Assembly: GCF_038595055.1 (NCBI RefSeq)
Contig: NZ_CP152002.1
Coordinates: 4,136,501-4,200,500 of the forward strand
Origin: Paenibacillus sp. FSL R7-0345
GTDB taxonomy: Bacteria; Bacillota; Bacilli; Paenibacillales; Paenibacillaceae
Length of the DNA: 64,000 nt
Direction: 5' to 3'
This document shows, one piece after another, positions 19,140-28,798 of this stretch. The notes below the pieces were generated by a model. The model did not search any database and was not told the origin of the DNA. It was given only the letters and a program-made list of their open reading frames with translations. Within the stretch, counting starts at the first letter, position 1. Every line of letters begins with the position of its first letter. The position numbers were made by a program, and so were the translations under genes.

Positions 19140-20537
19140 TTATTTAACTGCCTGTACCAGCCGGGGTGCAATTTCCTGCAGCGGCAGCACATGTTTCACA
19201 CAATGCAATTCTACCGCAGAACGCGGCATTCCATAGACAACACAGGTTTCTTCATTCTCGGCAAAGGTCGAGGTTACACCCGAGTCGTACAAGGCTTTCA
19301 TCATTCTTGCGCCATCGCTGCCCATACCGGTCATGATGACGGCATGGCGCTCCAGCTCTGTCAGCGGAAGCAGGGATTCGTATAACGTATCCACGGAAGG
19401 CCGGTGCCCGTTGCGTGACTCTTCGCTGGTTAGCTCAATTGCATAATGCCCGCCTGGTGCAGGGACAACCCGCAAATGATAGCCTCCCGGAGCAATATAG
19501 GCGGCTCCCTGGCGCAAAATCATGCCGTGCTCGGCTTCCGCCACTTCCAGCGGACTAAAGGTATTCAGCCGCTGGGCCAGCGATTTAGTAAAATTGGGCG
19601 GCATATGCTGCACAATGACTATCGGTGCCGGGAAATCTGCGGGAATGTTCTCAAGAAATGTTTTAAGGGCCCGCGGGCCGCCGGTAGAGCAGCCAACCGC
19701 AACCAGCTTGTGTAAGCTTCTCGTTCCGGGCTTGCGCGCACCTGCACTAGCAGGCGGGAGCTCAGGACGCGAGACGGAGGACACCTCAGGAACTGCTTTG
19801 ATCTCCGGTAGAGAAGGCGCCGCATCAGGCTGTTTCCGGTTCTTCAGCCGCTCAGCAGCAGGCTTAAGAGGAGATACCGGAGTCTTTGGCACATTACGCA
19901 TGGTGTCCATCCCGGATTTGCCGGAATTGGTGAGCTTTGCACCCGGTTCCAACGCAGGAGGCCTCAGCTTATCCACACCCTGTTTTGCCGGGGCTTCTGC
20001 TGATTTCCTAGAAAGCTCGGGCTTACGTACCGAAAGCTCCGGTACAGCTGTTCTGCCGGTATTGACCGGACGGGCTGGCTCCGGCAAAGTAATCTCAGCC
20101 ACTTTAAGGGAAGATATCCGTGCCTCACGCTGCTCACGGGCCAGCATTGCCCCTTTCATCTGCTCAATGAGTGATAGACCAACCGTCATGATATCCTGGG
20201 AATTAGTGATCGACGGCTTGCGGATGAAATCGAATGCACCCGATTCAAGCGCCATGATCGTTTCTCTCATCCCCTCTTCATTAATGCCTGACAGCATAAT
20301 AACCGGCAGGGGATGTTTAGCCATGATGACCTTCAGGGCTTCAAGTCCGTTCATTTCCGGCATCTCTACATCCATGGTTACCAGATCAGGCTGAAGCTCG
20401 CTGACCTTCTCTATCGCTTCCCGGCCAGTCGCTGCTGTAGCGGTTACCCGGAAGTCAGGATCATTTTCAATTAAATCAGATATGATCTTGCGCATAAATG
20501 CGGAGTCATCCACAACCAAAACTTTATATGGCTTCAT
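19140..20537 (-). CDS. cheB: Chemotaxis response regulator / protein-glutamate methylesterase CheB
   Basis: Demethylates receptors when phosphorylated. The 465 residues start at ATG 20537 (AGGTGG upstream). The receiver domain has Asp10/Asp11 and the phosphorylated Asp56 (TMDVEMPEMNG); the C-terminal methylesterase has Ser284 in VGCSTGG and His311 in VIVQHMP. The two domains are joined by an unusually long Pro/Lys/Ala-rich linker of about 150 residues (about 125-275); typical CheB has 350-360 residues in total. It lies between flhG and cheA, as in B. subtilis. Confidence 0.96.
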   Translation of the reverse strand: MKPYKVLVVDDSAFMRKIISDLIENDPDFRVTATAATGREAIEKVSELQPDLVTMDVEMPEMNGLEALKVIMAKHPLPVIMLSGINEEGMRETIMALESGAFDFIRKPSITNSQDIMTVGLSLIEQMKGAMLAREQREARISSLKVAEITLPEPARPVNTGRTAVPELSVRKPELSRKSAEAPAKQGVDKLRPPALEPGAKLTNSGKSGMDTMRNVPKTPVSPLKPAAERLKNRKQPDAAPSLPEIKAVPEVSSVSRPELPPASAGARKPGTRSLHKLVAVGCSTGGPRALKTFLENIPADFPAPIVIVQHMPPNFTKSLAQRLNTFSPLEVAEAEHGMILRQGAAYIAPGGYHLRVVPAPGGHYAIELTSEESRNGHRPSVDTLYESLLPLTELERHAVIMTGMGSDGARMMKALYDSGVTSTFAENEETCVVYGMPRSAVELHCVKHVLPLQEIAPRLVQAVK

Positions 20538-20572
20538 AGCACTTCCACCTCTGTCCATCTAATTCTGAACAA

Positions 20573-21451
20573 TTACTGTTTACGCTTCAACCATTTGTTG
20601 ATAAATCCCCTGATGCCCTGCACTTTAGCTGTCTCCACCGGTTCGGCGGACAGGTAATTGAGGGCAAGCCGTTGTACGTCTTTGGCTGCTGCACTGTTCG
20701 GAAAAGCCACTGAGAATGGAACTTGTTTCTTGACTGCCTGAACCACATGCGCATCACTGCTGATGAAGCCGAGAAAGGGAATATCCAGCTGCAGAAACCG
20801 GCTTGCCGCCATGCGGATTTTATCGCCTGTGCTTCTGGCTTCCTTTTCATCCCCCGCCTGGTTAACAATCAGCTTGAAGGATACGTCAGGATGAGAACTG
20901 TGTACAACTTTCATCAGTGCATATGCATCCGTAATTGCAGTTGGCTCCGGTGTTGTAACCACCAGACAATCATCAGCTGAGGTTATAAATTTCAGCGTTT
21001 CCTTCGAAAGCCCGGCACCTGTATCAAACAGTATGAAATCCATAGTGTCGGCAATCCGGGCAATCTGTGATGTGAAATAGTTAAGATCGGATTCTGAGAG
21101 GGAAAAAAGTTCATCCATGCCTGAGCCGCCTGCAATAAACGGCAGGTCACCGGGTCCTTTTTGGATAATCTCTCCGATATCCGCTTCTCTTTTCAGCAGG
21201 TGATACAGATTGTATTTAGCCGTTACGCCCATCAGCACGTCGATGTTCGCCATTCCGATATCCGCATCGAACAAAAGCACCCGCCTGCCCATCGCCTTCA
21301 GCGCCAAAGCAAAGTTCAGCGTGAAGTTGGATTTGCCGACACCGCCTTTTCCGCTGCACACGGTAATGATCCGGGCGGAAGGGCCATCTCCGGGCTCAGG
21401 CCTGGAATCCCGGCTGGATACCAGCTGCCGCAAGGATTGAGCCTGATCCAT
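20573..21451 (-). CDS. flhG: MinD-like ATPase FlhG (YlxH)
   Basis: Controls flagellar number and pattern with FlhF and helps C-ring assembly. The 292 residues begin with the activator motif DQAQSLRQLV (family DQAxxLR), which stimulates the FlhF GTPase. A deviant Walker A GKGGVGKS is at 34-41, then DADIGMANIDVLMG and the ATP-binding DTGAGL. A membrane-targeting helix is expected at the C-terminus. ATG 21451 shares its A with the flhF stop codon (TGATG), with AGGAGG upstream, so the two partners are tightly coupled. Confidence 0.95.
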   Translation of the reverse strand: MDQAQSLRQLVSSRDSRPEPGDGPSARIITVCSGKGGVGKSNFTLNFALALKAMGRRVLLFDADIGMANIDVLMGVTAKYNLYHLLKREADIGEIIQKGPGDLPFIAGGSGMDELFSLSESDLNYFTSQIARIADTMDFILFDTGAGLSKETLKFITSADDCLVVTTPEPTAITDAYALMKVVHSSHPDVSFKLIVNQAGDEKEARSTGDKIRMAASRFLQLDIPFLGFISSDAHVVQAVKKQVPFSVAFPNSAAAKDVQRLALNYLSAEPVETAKVQGIRGFINKWLKRKQ

Positions 21452-22845
21452 CAAACGCCTCCTGTTCCCAGCAGCATTTCACTGAGCAGTTCTTTGGTAG
21501 CCATCAGCAGATCATCCGGAACATTCTGACCGTTAGTGAGATAAGAAAGTTTGAGCGGAAAATCATTTAATACATTGAATAAAGGTCCATAGCTGCCCGT
21601 CTCATCCAGCTTGGTAAAAATAACCTTATCCAGCTGGTACCGGCCGAAATGATCGGCGATTAATTTCATATCCCTGCTTTTGGAGGTCATGCTCAGCACC
21701 AGGAAGGTTTCGCTCTTTAGTTCCTTGGCAAGCAGACTCTGGAGCTCGGCTACAAACATTTCATTACGGTAATTCCGCCCGGCCGTATCCATTAATACCA
21801 GATCGCAGCCCTCAAGGCGGAACATTGCCCGCTGCAGGTCACCCGGCGACTGTACAACCTCCAACGGAATATTCAGAATAGCGGCGTAAGTGCGCAGCTG
21901 CTCCACCGCGGAAATCCGGTAGGTATCTGAGGTAATAAGACCAACCTTACGGCCATGCTTGAACAGCTGTTCGGCAGCCAGCTTGGCAATCGAGGTAGTT
22001 TTGCCAACACCGGTCGGCCCGGCAATATAGACAATCCTGCTATCTGCAGCAATCCCGCCGGCAATTCTGCCGGCCAGAAACTCATTGATCTGCTCCTGCA
22101 GCATTACTGCAAAACGTTCAGCGGTCCAGGTCCGCCCTTCCTCATTCCAGCGGTCATAGATATTTCCGATCCACTCCTCGATGAGTACCGCATCTGTATC
22201 CTGGTCAATCAGCTGGCGTTTCAGCTCATCCAGCATCTGCGGCAATTCAATACCGCTTGATGAATAACGGGCGATCCGTTCCATCCATTGCTTCATATCC
22301 CTGATCTCACGGAGCACATCGCTTTCGAGTGCCGATGAAACTGCCGGTTCAAGTTCCGCGTCCAGACTTTCATAAAGCGCCGACAATGAACCTTTAGCTG
22401 GCTTCCGAGGTGCTGCAGGTGTAGACTCAGCAGGCTTGTTCCCGAGTACCTGCGGCGATTCCTCGTCAGCTGCCGGCAGCACAGCTACCGCGCCTCTGGT
22501 CTCCTGAACCTCGGACAGAGCAGCTGAAATTTCGGCGGCAAAAGTCTCGGCCGCAGGCCTTTCCTTCGCAGGCACCTGAGAGGCAGTGGCGGCTTTCTGA
22601 TAAGCCTGCGGCACAGCGCTGCGAGGTATGCTGGCAGGTGCTGCCGGCGCACTGCTCGCGGCAGCAGGTTTGCGCGCTTCTTCAACTGCGGCTACGACCT
22701 CTATCTTCTTTTTCTGAAACATTCCCATAAATCCGCCGATTTTGATTTCTTTGGTACTGAGGATTACGGCATCGCTCCCCAGCTCGCTGCGGATGGAATG
22801 CATCGCGTCAGGCATTGTATCAACTACATAACGCTTCACTCTCAT
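21451..22845 (-). CDS. flhF: Flagellar SRP-like GTPase FlhF
   Basis: SRP-family GTPase that recruits early flagellar components to the assembly site. The 464 residues comprise a basic N-terminal B domain (about 1-170, Ala/Pro-rich), a helical N domain (about 175-260) and the NG GTPase domain with GPTGVGKT at 276-283, DTAGRN, TKLDETG and the SRP insertion region. ATG 22845 overlaps the flhA stop by four bases. The B domain is longer and more Ala-rich than in B. subtilis FlhF (about 366 residues). Confidence 0.96.
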   Translation of the reverse strand: MRVKRYVVDTMPDAMHSIRSELGSDAVILSTKEIKIGGFMGMFQKKKIEVVAAVEEARKPAAASSAPAAPASIPRSAVPQAYQKAATASQVPAKERPAAETFAAEISAALSEVQETRGAVAVLPAADEESPQVLGNKPAESTPAAPRKPAKGSLSALYESLDAELEPAVSSALESDVLREIRDMKQWMERIARYSSSGIELPQMLDELKRQLIDQDTDAVLIEEWIGNIYDRWNEEGRTWTAERFAVMLQEQINEFLAGRIAGGIAADSRIVYIAGPTGVGKTTSIAKLAAEQLFKHGRKVGLITSDTYRISAVEQLRTYAAILNIPLEVVQSPGDLQRAMFRLEGCDLVLMDTAGRNYRNEMFVAELQSLLAKELKSETFLVLSMTSKSRDMKLIADHFGRYQLDKVIFTKLDETGSYGPLFNVLNDFPLKLSYLTNGQNVPDDLLMATKELLSEMLLGTGGV

Positions 22846-24875
22846 AAGTTCACCACCCCAACGCTTTGAATTTCAATATTAGGCTCCAGTTCGCTGTAGG
22901 ATAACACTGGAATGTCCTGCATCGTCCGCTCAATTACCTGGCGTAAATACATCCGGATGGTTGGGGATGTAAGAACAATCGGCTGCTGGCCGGATTGGAG
23001 GAGACGGTTAATCTGTTCAGTAAGCCTTTGATAAACGGTTTGTGTGGACACCGGATCCAGCGCCAGATAGCTGCCCTGCTCGGTCTGCTGGACGCTTTCC
23101 GAAATTTTCTTTTCGAGATTAGGCCCGACTGTAATAACCCGTAAGGTTTCTCCGGTCTGGGAGAACTGCTGGGTAATCTGTCTGGAAAGCGACTGCCGCA
23201 CGTATTCCGTGAGAATATCCGGATCTTTGGTATAAGTTCCGTAGTCAGCCAATGTTTCAAATATTGTAACCAGATCACGAATCGAAATTTTCTCGCGGAG
23301 AAGCTTGCCCAGCACCTTCTGAATGTCACCGATAGCCAGTACTGAAGGTATAAGTTCATCAACCAGCACAGGATAATTTTCGCGCAGATTGTCCACCAGC
23401 TGTTTGGTTTCCTGGCGTCCGAGCAGCTCATGCCCGTGGCGTTTGATCAGCTCTGTCAGGTGTGTCGCTACAACAGAAGGCGGATCTACGACGGTGTAGC
23501 CCGACAATTCTGCCCGCTCTTTAACCGTATCGTCAATCCATAATGCGGGAAGTCCGAACGACGGTTCGACAGTTTCTATACCATTAATCGACTCATCATC
23601 ATACCCGGGACTCATGGCAAGATAGTGATTAAGTAATAATTCACCGCCGCCGACGGTATTTCCTTTAATTTTAATGACATATTCATTCGGTTTTAGTTGA
23701 ATATTGTCACGGATCCGGATTACCGGAACGACAAGACCCATCTCCAGTGCGCATTGCCGCCTGATCATGATGATCCGGTCAAGCAAATCCCCGCCCTGTC
23801 CGGTATCAGCCAGCGGAATCAGCCCGTAGCCGAACTCAAATTCAATCGGATCGACCGTCAGCAGGTTGATTACACTTTCCGGACTGCGCACTTCTTCAAT
23901 CTGTTTCTCTTCAACGAGCTGTTCTTCGGCAATCTGCTGCTTATTGGCCTTTTGCCCCATACTGTAAGCGGCATATGCCATAAGTCCTGCCAGCGGTAAT
24001 GTAGACATTACGGTAATAGGTGTGAAAAAACCGAGGAAAGCAATTGTTACTGCAACGATATACAGGAGCTTGGGGTAGGAAAGGAGCTGGCCTGTCAAAT
24101 CTTCCGCCAGGTTGCCTTCCGATGCTGCCCGTGTAACAATCAGACCGGATGCCGTCGAAATAAGCAGAGCAGGAATCTGGCTGACCAGACCATCCCCTAT
24201 CGTCAGAACGGAATAGGTTGAAAGAGCGTCCTGAAATGAATCTCCGTGAACTGTCATCCCGATGACAAAGCCGCCGATCAGGTTGATAAAGAGGATGATG
24301 ATACTGGCAATCGCGTCACCCTTGACGAACTTACTCGCACCATCCATAGCGCCGAAGAAGTCAGCTTCACGCTCAACATTGCGCCGCCGTTCCCGTGCCT
24401 GTTGCTCATTAATCATCCCGGCGTTCAAGTCGGCATCAATACTCATCTGTTTTCCGGGCATTGCATCGAGTGTAAACCGGGCGCCTACCTCAGCAACTCG
24501 TTCAGAACCTTTGGTAATGACGATAAACTGTACAACAACCAGAATCAGGAACACGATAAATCCGATTGCGATCTGTCCCCTGGCAATCCAGCTGCCGAAT
24601 GTGGCTACAACCTCACCCGCATGGCCTTCAGAAAGAATCAGCTTGGTGGTTGAGATATTCAGAGCGAGCCGGAACAGGGTAGTAATTAGGAGCAAGGAAG
24701 GGAAGATGGAAAATTGCAGCGGGTCCCTTGTATTCATTGCTACCAGAATAATAGTTAGTGCAATCGATATATTGACAATCAGCAATACATCCAGAAGCCA
24801 TTCCGGGATGGGCAGAATCATCATAAGCACTATGCCGATTACGCCCAGCAGAACTGTTAGATCTTTAGCTTTCAA
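22842..24875 (-). CDS. flhA: Flagellar export gate protein FlhA
   Basis: Largest part of the type III export gate. The 677 residues include eight transmembrane helices in the first 320 residues, the conserved FHIPEP-type cytoplasmic loop (RFTLDAMPGKQMSIDADLNA, then GMINEQQARERR), and the C-terminal nonamer-forming cytoplasmic domain that receives chaperone-substrate complexes. It starts at TTG 24875 with GGAGG nine bases upstream. It lies between flhB and flhF in the standard order. Confidence 0.97.
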   Translation of the reverse strand: MKAKDLTVLLGVIGIVLMMILPIPEWLLDVLLIVNISIALTIILVAMNTRDPLQFSIFPSLLLITTLFRLALNISTTKLILSEGHAGEVVATFGSWIARGQIAIGFIVFLILVVVQFIVITKGSERVAEVGARFTLDAMPGKQMSIDADLNAGMINEQQARERRRNVEREADFFGAMDGASKFVKGDAIASIIILFINLIGGFVIGMTVHGDSFQDALSTYSVLTIGDGLVSQIPALLISTASGLIVTRAASEGNLAEDLTGQLLSYPKLLYIVAVTIAFLGFFTPITVMSTLPLAGLMAYAAYSMGQKANKQQIAEEQLVEEKQIEEVRSPESVINLLTVDPIEFEFGYGLIPLADTGQGGDLLDRIIMIRRQCALEMGLVVPVIRIRDNIQLKPNEYVIKIKGNTVGGGELLLNHYLAMSPGYDDESINGIETVEPSFGLPALWIDDTVKERAELSGYTVVDPPSVVATHLTELIKRHGHELLGRQETKQLVDNLRENYPVLVDELIPSVLAIGDIQKVLGKLLREKISIRDLVTIFETLADYGTYTKDPDILTEYVRQSLSRQITQQFSQTGETLRVITVGPNLEKKISESVQQTEQGSYLALDPVSTQTVYQRLTEQINRLLQSGQQPIVLTSPTIRMYLRQVIERTMQDIPVLSYSELEPNIEIQSVGVVNL

Positions 24876-24895
24876 TGTCCTATTCCTCCCCCGGC

Positions 24896-25990
24896 TTATT
24901 TCCTCTTGCCTTTAAGCTTATATACATAGGCCAGCACTTCGGCAACTGCCTGGAACAGATCCTGGGGAACGACATCCCCGATTTCTGCTCTTTGGAATAA
25001 CGCCCGTGCCAGCGGCTTATTCTCAATAGTCATAACGCCGTGCTCTTTAGCCAGCTCCCTGATGCGGAGCGCCACATAATCCTGGCCTTTGGCAACAATC
25101 TCCGGCGCTTCCATTTTGGAGCCGTCATATTTAAGGGCAACTGCAAAATGTGTAGGGTTCGTAATAATTACATCCGCTTTTGGAACTTCCTGCATCATCC
25201 GCTGCATTGCCATCCGGCGCTGGCGTTCCCGTATCTTACCTTTAATAAGGGGGTCGCCTTCCATTTTTTTGTATTCATCCTTGATATCCTGTTTGGACAT
25301 CTTCAGACTTTTTTCATGTTCATACCTCTGGTACATATAATCGAATGCAGCCATAACGAAGAGTACGGCTCCAATCTTGATGCCCAGACTCATAGTTAGT
25401 TTTGCGGCAAAATGAAAAGCCCCTTCCGCATCGACATGTGACAGGGAGGCAAAGCTCTCTTTTTCACCCCAAAGTGTGCTATACACCAGATAGGCGATAA
25501 CCACCAGCTTGAAAATCGATTTAAGGAACTCTACAAAGGAACGCATAGAGAAAATATTTTTGAAGCCTTTGATCGGGTTGATTTTACTAAACTTTGGAGT
25601 TAATCCTTCACCTGAAGCCATAAAGCCAACCTGGGCATAGTTTGCAATCAGTGCAAGCACAAATGTAATGCCGAGCAGCGGAGCAAGCAGAAGCAGAATC
25701 TGCAGCCCGTACTCGTTGAACATCTTAATTACATTTTCTGCTGTTACCTCCATCTCCATCCGGTTCTGAAGCACATCCAGGAATAGTGTCACAAAGCGTT
25801 CTTTCATATAACCGCCAAATACACTCAGGCTGAGCAGTGCCGATAAAAGCACAACCGCACCGGATACTTCAGGGCTTTTGGCAATCTGGCCTTTTTTACG
25901 GGCATCCTGCCGTTTTTTAGGGGTTGCTTTCTCTGTCTTGTCTCCCCCAAAAAGCTGAAGATCCAGTTTATAGCGCTTGGTGCTTGGCAT
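24896..25990 (-). CDS. flhB: Flagellar export switch protein FlhB
   Basis: Membrane protein of the export gate that switches from hook to filament substrates after cleaving itself. Of the 364 residues, about 45-220 contain four membrane helices; the autocleavage site NPTH is at 278-281 (ADVIITNPTHFAVALKY), followed by the C-terminal domain. The Gly/Lys-rich C-terminus ends shortly after YVYKLKGKRK. A separate copy of only the C-terminal domain is at 57855-58160 in this window. Confidence 0.97.
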   Translation of the reverse strand: MPSTKRYKLDLQLFGGDKTEKATPKKRQDARKKGQIAKSPEVSGAVVLLSALLSLSVFGGYMKERFVTLFLDVLQNRMEMEVTAENVIKMFNEYGLQILLLLAPLLGITFVLALIANYAQVGFMASGEGLTPKFSKINPIKGFKNIFSMRSFVEFLKSIFKLVVIAYLVYSTLWGEKESFASLSHVDAEGAFHFAAKLTMSLGIKIGAVLFVMAAFDYMYQRYEHEKSLKMSKQDIKDEYKKMEGDPLIKGKIRERQRRMAMQRMMQEVPKADVIITNPTHFAVALKYDGSKMEAPEIVAKGQDYVALRIRELAKEHGVMTIENKPLARALFQRAEIGDVVPQDLFQAVAEVLAYVYKLKGKRK

Positions 25991-26014
25991 ATTCCTCTCA
26001 CTCCCAACAATCAG

Positions 26015-26806
26015 CTAAGGACTCTTGCCCAGAAGATTTAGAAGATTTTGCATGGATTCAAACATAATTTCGAACAGATTCTGGAACAATACAGCCATAC
26101 CCGGCATCAGCAGGGCAAGCAGGGTAAGACCGACAATAATTTTGAGCGGAACCCCGATGACGAATACATTATATTGAGGGGCCGTCCGCGCCAGAAAAGC
26201 CAGCCCTACATCCGTAAGGAACAAAGCGGTTACCAGCGGTGCCGACATTTGAAAAGCAATGACAAACGACTGGGCAAACGTGCGGATCAGAAAATCCGAC
26301 AGGCTCCCATCCATCATTTTGACAAAAATCTCATTATCCAGCGGTACCCAGTTATAGCTGTATACGATTGCATTCAGCAGATAATGATGCCCGTTCATTA
26401 TTAGCAGCAGCATCAGGGCGATCATGTATTTGAAATTACCGATAATAGGTGCAGATGCTCCGGTAAAAGGGTCAATTACATTCGCAATCGCGAATCCGAT
26501 CTGGATATCAATAAAGGAGCCGGCTGTCTGGATAGTCATGAACATCAAGTAGGCGATAAAGCCCAGCATCAGGCCAATCAGCACTTCTCTGAGGACCATT
26601 AGTATGTAGCTGACATCCATGGCAACTGACATTCCCGTTCCCTCAGCACTGAAAACAACCATTGCCACAAAAAAGGATAACCCGATCTTGATTTGCATAG
26701 GTATGCTTTGCGAAGAAAAGATTGGGACAACAACAAAAAAGGAGGTAATTCGACAAAAAATCAGCAAAAAGACAGGAAAACTTTGCAGCAGCGTCTCCAT
26801 TTCCAT
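26015..26806 (-). CDS. fliR: Flagellar export gate protein FliR
   Basis: Membrane component of the FliPQR export channel. The 263 residues carry about six hydrophobic helices with the conserved segments FVVVPIFSSQSIPMQIKIGL, GFIAYLMFMTIQTAGSFIDI and DVGLAFLARTAPQYNVFVIG. Start ATG 26806 lies four bases after the fliQ stop, without a clear separate binding site, so it is likely translated by coupling; ATG 26800 is an alternative. Confidence 0.96.
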   Translation of the reverse strand: MEMETLLQSFPVFLLIFCRITSFFVVVPIFSSQSIPMQIKIGLSFFVAMVVFSAEGTGMSVAMDVSYILMVLREVLIGLMLGFIAYLMFMTIQTAGSFIDIQIGFAIANVIDPFTGASAPIIGNFKYMIALMLLLIMNGHHYLLNAIVYSYNWVPLDNEIFVKMMDGSLSDFLIRTFAQSFVIAFQMSAPLVTALFLTDVGLAFLARTAPQYNVFVIGVPLKIIVGLTLLALLMPGMAVLFQNLFEIMFESMQNLLNLLGKSP

Positions 26807-26810
26807 CAGC

Positions 26811-27080
26811 TCAACCGATATACATATAGAGATTGCCCAAAATTTGTGATGTAAAATCTACAAGCTTGGTGATGATCCAAGGTCCAAACAGCAGCAACGC
26901 AAGCAGTACGGCGACTATTTTTGGAACAAAAGCTAATGTCTGCTCCTGAATTTGTGTCGTTGCCTGAAAGATACTGACAATCAGTCCCACCACCAGACCA
27001 AGAACCAGCATGGGGGCACTGGTTTCCAGTACCAAATATACGGCCTGGCCGGCTAGACCGATGATAAACTCCGCATTCAC
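26811..27080 (-). CDS. fliQ: Flagellar export gate protein FliQ
   Basis: Small two-helix subunit of the FliPQR channel. The 89 residues contain the family's helical hairpin (VLETSAPMLVLGLVVGLIVS, IFQATTQIQEQTLAFVPKIV). It starts at GTG 27080 with GAGGAGG eight bases upstream. It lies between fliP and fliR. Confidence 0.96.
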   Translation of the reverse strand: MNAEFIIGLAGQAVYLVLETSAPMLVLGLVVGLIVSIFQATTQIQEQTLAFVPKIVAVLLALLLFGPWIITKLVDFTSQILGNLYMYIG

Positions 27081-27101
27081 CCCTTACGCCTCCTCTTATT
27101 G

Positions 27102-27869
27102 TCAGGTGTTAAAACTTAACAGCAGTGATTTAACAACCAGGTACCAGCCGTCCACCAGTACAAAAAGCATTATTTTGAAAGGTAATGAGATCATAACCGG
27201 AGGAAGCATCATCATCCCCATAGCCATAAGCGTACTTGAAACCACAATATCAATGATTAAAAAAGGGATAAAGATCATAAAACCCATCATAAAAGCCTTT
27301 TTCATCTCACCTATGGCAAAAGCAGGCACCATCACGGTTAATGGAATATCACTGTAAGTAGCAGGCTTAACCGTAGCATTACCGCCGGTGTAATTCATAA
27401 ACAGCAGCAGGTCTTTAGTATTAGTCTGCTTGAACATAAACTCCTTCATCGGGTCAGTTGCCTTGGATAGCGCCTCGGACTGGGTAAGGGTCCCGTTCAT
27501 GTACGGCTGCAATGCCTGTTCGTTCACCTGAGAAAGCGTTGGCGACATAATGAACAGCGTAAGAAATAAAGCAAGTCCCACCAGCACCTGGTTAGGAGGC
27601 ATTTGCTGCGTACCGAGCGAGGTTCTGACAAAACCCAGTACGATAACGATCCGCGTAAAGCTGGTCATAAGGACTAAAAAAGCCGGAGCTACACTCAAAA
27701 CGGTCACAAGGAGCAGAATCGAGATGGAGCTGGTTCCCCCGCCGGTTGTGCCGTCACTGTCTCCGACCTGAATATTGATATTCGGAATAGGATCTGCGTG
27801 AATCGGATGCATAAGCAGCATACTGAACATAGCGAGCAAAAGAAAAGAAAGAATCAGCTTTTTGTTCAT
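27102..27869 (-). CDS. fliP: Flagellar export gate protein FliP
   Basis: Core of the export channel. The 255 residues begin with a cleavable-looking signal peptide (MNKKLILSFLLLAMFSMLLM, cut after HA) and contain four membrane helices with the conserved segments TSFTRIVIVLGFVRTSLGTQ, MPPNQVLVGLALFLTLFIM and GEMKKAFMMGFMIFIPFLII. ATG 27869 overlaps the fliO stop by four bases (ATGA). Confidence 0.97.
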   Translation of the reverse strand: MNKKLILSFLLLAMFSMLLMHPIHADPIPNINIQVGDSDGTTGGGTSSISILLLVTVLSVAPAFLVLMTSFTRIVIVLGFVRTSLGTQQMPPNQVLVGLALFLTLFIMSPTLSQVNEQALQPYMNGTLTQSEALSKATDPMKEFMFKQTNTKDLLLFMNYTGGNATVKPATYSDIPLTVMVPAFAIGEMKKAFMMGFMIFIPFLIIDIVVSSTLMAMGMMMLPPVMISLPFKIMLFVLVDGWYLVVKSLLLSFNT

Positions 27870-28393
27870 AAATCCCTCGACTCATCCTTAAGACTATCAT
27901 CCCGGAGAAGCTCTTCCAGTTTCTCTTTACGCTCAGGCGACTGCGCAAGCTTGGATTGCAAGGTCTCATAAAAAGAGGATGTTTCATTAAGTTCGATTTC
28001 CTGAGAAGGTACCTCTCCGCGCACCCTGGATTTGATTTTGGAGATAAGCGGCTCCAGAAAATTGTTCTGCCCTGCCGCCTGATCCTCAAATCTGGAGATG
28101 ATTAGCGCTACTTCAGCGGGATCAGTGATTTTATCCAGGATGGATATATTCTCACCGACCCCGATCAAGTAGAGGCTGCCGCCAATTTCAATAATCTGCA
28201 CCGACTTGTTAGGCCCCAGGCCGATCGCTCCAAGCGTCCGGAAGGATTGCCCGCTCATTAAAGTCTGGTTGCGGCGACCGAGAAACCGGATCAGCAGCAC
28301 TATAAGAACAACAATTATAACAAGCACAAAAATAACCTTCAGTAAACTCAGCAGGGGATTGCTGTCTCCGAGCGTTCCGGAATTGGCTAACAT
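27866..28393 (-). CDS. fliO: Flagellar assembly protein FliO (FliZ/YlxX type)
   Basis: Chaperone-like membrane protein that stabilises FliP. The 175 residues have an N-terminal membrane helix (about 15-40, rich in Ile/Val) and a conserved cytoplasmic part (LGAIGLGPNKSVQIIEIGGS, LYLIGVGENISIL), followed by a charged C-terminal tail. It starts at ATG 28393 between cheY and fliP. Confidence 0.92.
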   Translation of the reverse strand: MLANSGTLGDSNPLLSLLKVIFVLVIIVVLIVLLIRFLGRRNQTLMSGQSFRTLGAIGLGPNKSVQIIEIGGSLYLIGVGENISILDKITDPAEVALIISRFEDQAAGQNNFLEPLISKIKSRVRGEVPSQEIELNETSSFYETLQSKLAQSPERKEKLEELLRDDSLKDESRDL

Positions 28394-28406
28394 GCCTTAA
28401 GCCTGC

Positions 28407-28772
28407 CTATACGCCCAGTGTTTTGTTGATAGCTTCGATAACACGGTCTGCCTGGAAAGGCTTTACAATAAAATCCTTGGCTCCAGCTTGAATAGCATCA
28501 ATAACCATAGCCTGCTGACCCATGGCTGAGCACATGATGACCTTGGCGTTGGCGTCCACCTTTTTGATTTCTTTAAGGGCGGCAATACCGTCCATTTCAG
28601 GCATTGTAATATCCATTGTGATCAGGTCAGGGCGCAGCTCTTTAAATTTCTCAATTGCCTGCGAACCGTCCTGTGCTTCTCCTACTACCTCAAATCCGTT
28701 TTTCGACAAAATGTCACGGATCATCATTCTCATAAATGCTGCATCGTCCACAATTAGAATTCGGTTAGCCAT
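28407..28772 (-). CDS. cheY: Chemotaxis response regulator CheY
   Basis: Single-domain receiver that, when phosphorylated by CheA, binds the motor switch. In the 121 residues, Asp9/Asp10 and the phosphorylated Asp54 (TMDITMPEMDG), the switch Ser/Thr (CSAMGQ) and the conserved Lys (VKPFQ) are all present. ATG 28772 is chosen because GGGAGG lies upstream; a longer frame to 28826 runs back into fliY without support. It is placed next to fliY, which encodes its motor-bound phosphatase. Confidence 0.97.
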   Translation of the reverse strand: MANRILIVDDAAFMRMMIRDILSKNGFEVVGEAQDGSQAIEKFKELRPDLITMDITMPEMDGIAALKEIKKVDANAKVIMCSAMGQQAMVIDAIQAGAKDFIVKPFQADRVIEAINKTLGV

Positions 28773-28798
28773 TTTTAAAAAATCCTCCCTAAGTATGT

